The notes under the pieces were generated by a model. That model was not told the DNA's origin. It did no database searches and worked only from the letters and a program-made list of their open reading frames with translations. The position numbers were made by a program, and so were the translations under genes. Below, in pieces: positions 62,572-64,000 of a stretch of 64,000 nucleotides of DNA (position 1 is its first letter; every line of letters begins with the position of its first letter). Origin of the DNA: Paenibacillus ihumii (GTDB taxonomy: Bacteria; Bacillota; Bacilli; Paenibacillales; Paenibacillaceae); NCBI RefSeq assembly GCF_001403875.1, contig NZ_LN884297.1, positions 62,001 through 126,000 of the forward strand, given 5' to 3'.

Positions 62572-63923
62572 TGTCAGCAATCCGAATTTCTCAATCATCG
62601 CTTTTGAAAGCGGTTACTTCTTTAGGCCTAATGATTCTTTTGTCTTTAATCATGGTACTGTTTGCCGAACAAGCATCGGCGCATGGTTATGTGGATAGTC
62701 CGGGAAGCCGGGCAATTCTCTGTAAAAACGGGCAAAACAAGGACTGCGGCGCAATTGTTTATGAGCCTCAGAGCCTAGAAGCGCCAAAAGGCTTCCCTCA
62801 TGCGGGACCTGCTGACGGCAAGATTGCCAGCGCAGGCGGAATTTTCCCTAAACTGGACGAGCAGTCGGCTACACGCTGGACGAAAGTGAATATCAATCCA
62901 GGACCGAACACGTTCAAATGGAAGCTCACGGCCGCTCATGCCACCACAAGCTGGAAATACTATATCACGAAGGAGAACTGGGACCCGAATGCTCCACTGT
63001 CCAGAAATTCCTTTGATCTGACTCCATTCTGCTCCGTTGACTACGGCGGTGTCCGTCCTCCGTTTGAATATTCGGATACTTGTAATGTTCCAGCACGCAG
63101 CGGATATCATGTCATTCTGGCCGTGTGGGAAATCGCCGATACGGCGAACGCCTTCTACAATGTCATTGACGTTAACTTCGGCGGCGGCAATCCCCCTACC
63201 GATACTGTTGCCCCAAGCGCCCCTTCGGCTTTAACTTCCACAGGCTCCACTTCCACAAGCGTATCCCTGTCTTGGAATGCTTCAACAGATAACGTTGGCG
63301 TTACCGGTTATCAAATCTTTAACGGAAGTTCGCTTGTCGCCACAGTTCCGGGCAATACCTTGAGCTACACCGTTTCAGGTTTAACCGCGAATACTTCCTA
63401 CACGTTCACCGTGAAGGCCAGAGATGCCGCCGGCAATGTATCGGCTGCAAGCAATGCGGTTACGGTAAAAACGAAGGAAGTCGTTGTAGACACCGAGGCT
63501 CCTTCGGCTCCAGGCAATCTGCATGTTATGGGAACTCCAACCTCTTCAAGCGTCTCCTTAATGTGGAACCCCTCCACGGACAACGTGGGCGTAGCAGGCT
63601 ATCGCATTTACAACGGTAACTCGCTGGCAGCTACAGTCTCTGGTACGACCACTGAGCATGTCGTAACAGGACTGAGCGCAAACACGTCATATACCTTCAC
63701 CGTCCGCGCCTTCGATGCTGCGGGCAATGAATCCTCGCCAAGCAATTCCGTAAGCGCTACGACGGCCGAAGCACCTGCAGCCCAGCCATGGGCGGCCAAC
63801 ACGGCCTACACTGCGGGAACGCTGGTAACTTATAACGGTTCGGTATATGAGTGCCGTCAACCTCATACTTCCCTTGAAGGATGGGAGCCAGCGAACGTGC
63901 CGGCCCTATGGATTTTGAAATAA
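62571..63923 (+). CDS. Secreted AA10 lytic polysaccharide monooxygenase with two FnIII domains and a CBM5/12
   Basis: 450 residues from ATG62571 (own site AAAAGGGGG; the frame is open upstream but reaches no better start). A signal peptide ending EQASA exposes the copper-binding His of [10 protein letters not shown]. The second copper His is in [13 protein letters not shown], with the axial Phe in VIDVNFGG. Two fibronectin-III domains follow (about 205-295 and 300-390, each with [15 protein letters not shown] text). A chitin-binding CBM5/12 ends the protein ([24 protein letters not shown]). It cleaves crystalline chitin, possibly cellulose, oxidatively outside the cell. Confidence 0.94.
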   Translation: MSAIRISQSSLLKAVTSLGLMILLSLIMVLFAEQASAHGYVDSPGSRAILCKNGQNKDCGAIVYEPQSLEAPKGFPHAGPADGKIASAGGIFPKLDEQSATRWTKVNINPGPNTFKWKLTAAHATTSWKYYITKENWDPNAPLSRNSFDLTPFCSVDYGGVRPPFEYSDTCNVPARSGYHVILAVWEIADTANAFYNVIDVNFGGGNPPTDTVAPSAPSALTSTGSTSTSVSLSWNASTDNVGVTGYQIFNGSSLVATVPGNTLSYTVSGLTANTSYTFTVKARDAAGNVSAASNAVTVKTKEVVVDTEAPSAPGNLHVMGTPTSSSVSLMWNPSTDNVGVAGYRIYNGNSLAATVSGTTTEHVVTGLSANTSYTFTVRAFDAAGNESSPSNSVSATTAEAPAAQPWAANTAYTAGTLVTYNGSVYECRQPHTSLEGWEPANVPALWILK

Positions 63924-64000
63924 GGCCCCGCCGTTGACCCTCCTGAATTAGCCTAAGCAAGCCCGGCCCCTTTAAGCTGCCCTTGGATGAATCGCTTGGT
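63924..64000. other. Downstream of the LPMO gene, nothing recognised
   Basis: No clear terminator or start codon with a ribosome site is seen before the window ends. Confidence 0.3.

Overview
The window looks like chromosomal DNA of a Paenibacillus-like member of the Bacillales (Paenibacillaceae). Support comes from strong AGGAGG-type ribosome sites, a tig-clpP-clpX cluster, a Bacillus-type ydcC-alr-ndoAI-ndoA-tex neighbourhood, YesMN/Lpl-type sugar uptake systems, an S-layer-homology (SLH) surface protein and a secreted AA10 chitin monooxygenase. I see no phage, transposase, integrase, CRISPR array or rRNA.

Layout. 1-4000: protein quality control (clpX partial, clpP, tig) and a conserved helical-repeat protein. 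4300-7200: a tRNA-Arg(TCT) with a tandem array behind it, then a membrane protein, a thioredoxin-like protein, a glutathione peroxidase and a PilZ protein. 7400-14400: a LacI-regulated sugar ABC importer with an 811-residue protein of unknown activity. 14400-19500: a lantibiotic-immunity-type ABC exporter with a YxeA protein, divergent from its OmpR/histidine-kinase pair. 19500-22400: gene-poor, with hairpins, a DUF1266 protein, a degenerate 51-bp repeat cluster and a second tRNA-Arg(TCT) with its own array in inverted orientation. 22600-29300: OsmC protein and a TetR-headed peptide/nickel-type ABC importer operon. 29400-37500: small unknown genes, tex, the ndoA toxin-antitoxin pair, alr, a LolA-like lipoprotein and a FlxA-like protein. 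37600-46500: a short SARP-type response regulator, a chemotaxis receptor, a giant SLH protein and a pseudokinase-GAF-LuxR regulator. 46500-51500: MFS transporter, a 53-residue gene, an acetyltransferase and aspartase. 51400-64000: YesM/YesN, an Lpl-type ABC importer, GH4 glycosidase, BadF-type sugar kinase, AraC regulator and a divergent LPMO, which together look like a chitin or beta-glycan utilisation locus.

The most unusual structure is the pair of tRNA-Arg(TCT) loci at 4305-4692 and 21780-22341. Each tRNA is followed by head-to-tail units of 142 bp (two full units) or 140 bp (three full units). Every unit carries a copy of the tRNA 3' end, the same terminator hairpin, and a body predicted to fold as a closing stem plus three hairpins. 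I do not recognise this element. Other points of interest are two genes whose best reading frames begin at ATC or ATT codons behind strong ribosome sites, a pseudokinase fused to a LuxR domain, and a cascade of two small upstream ORFs leading into the LPMO gene.
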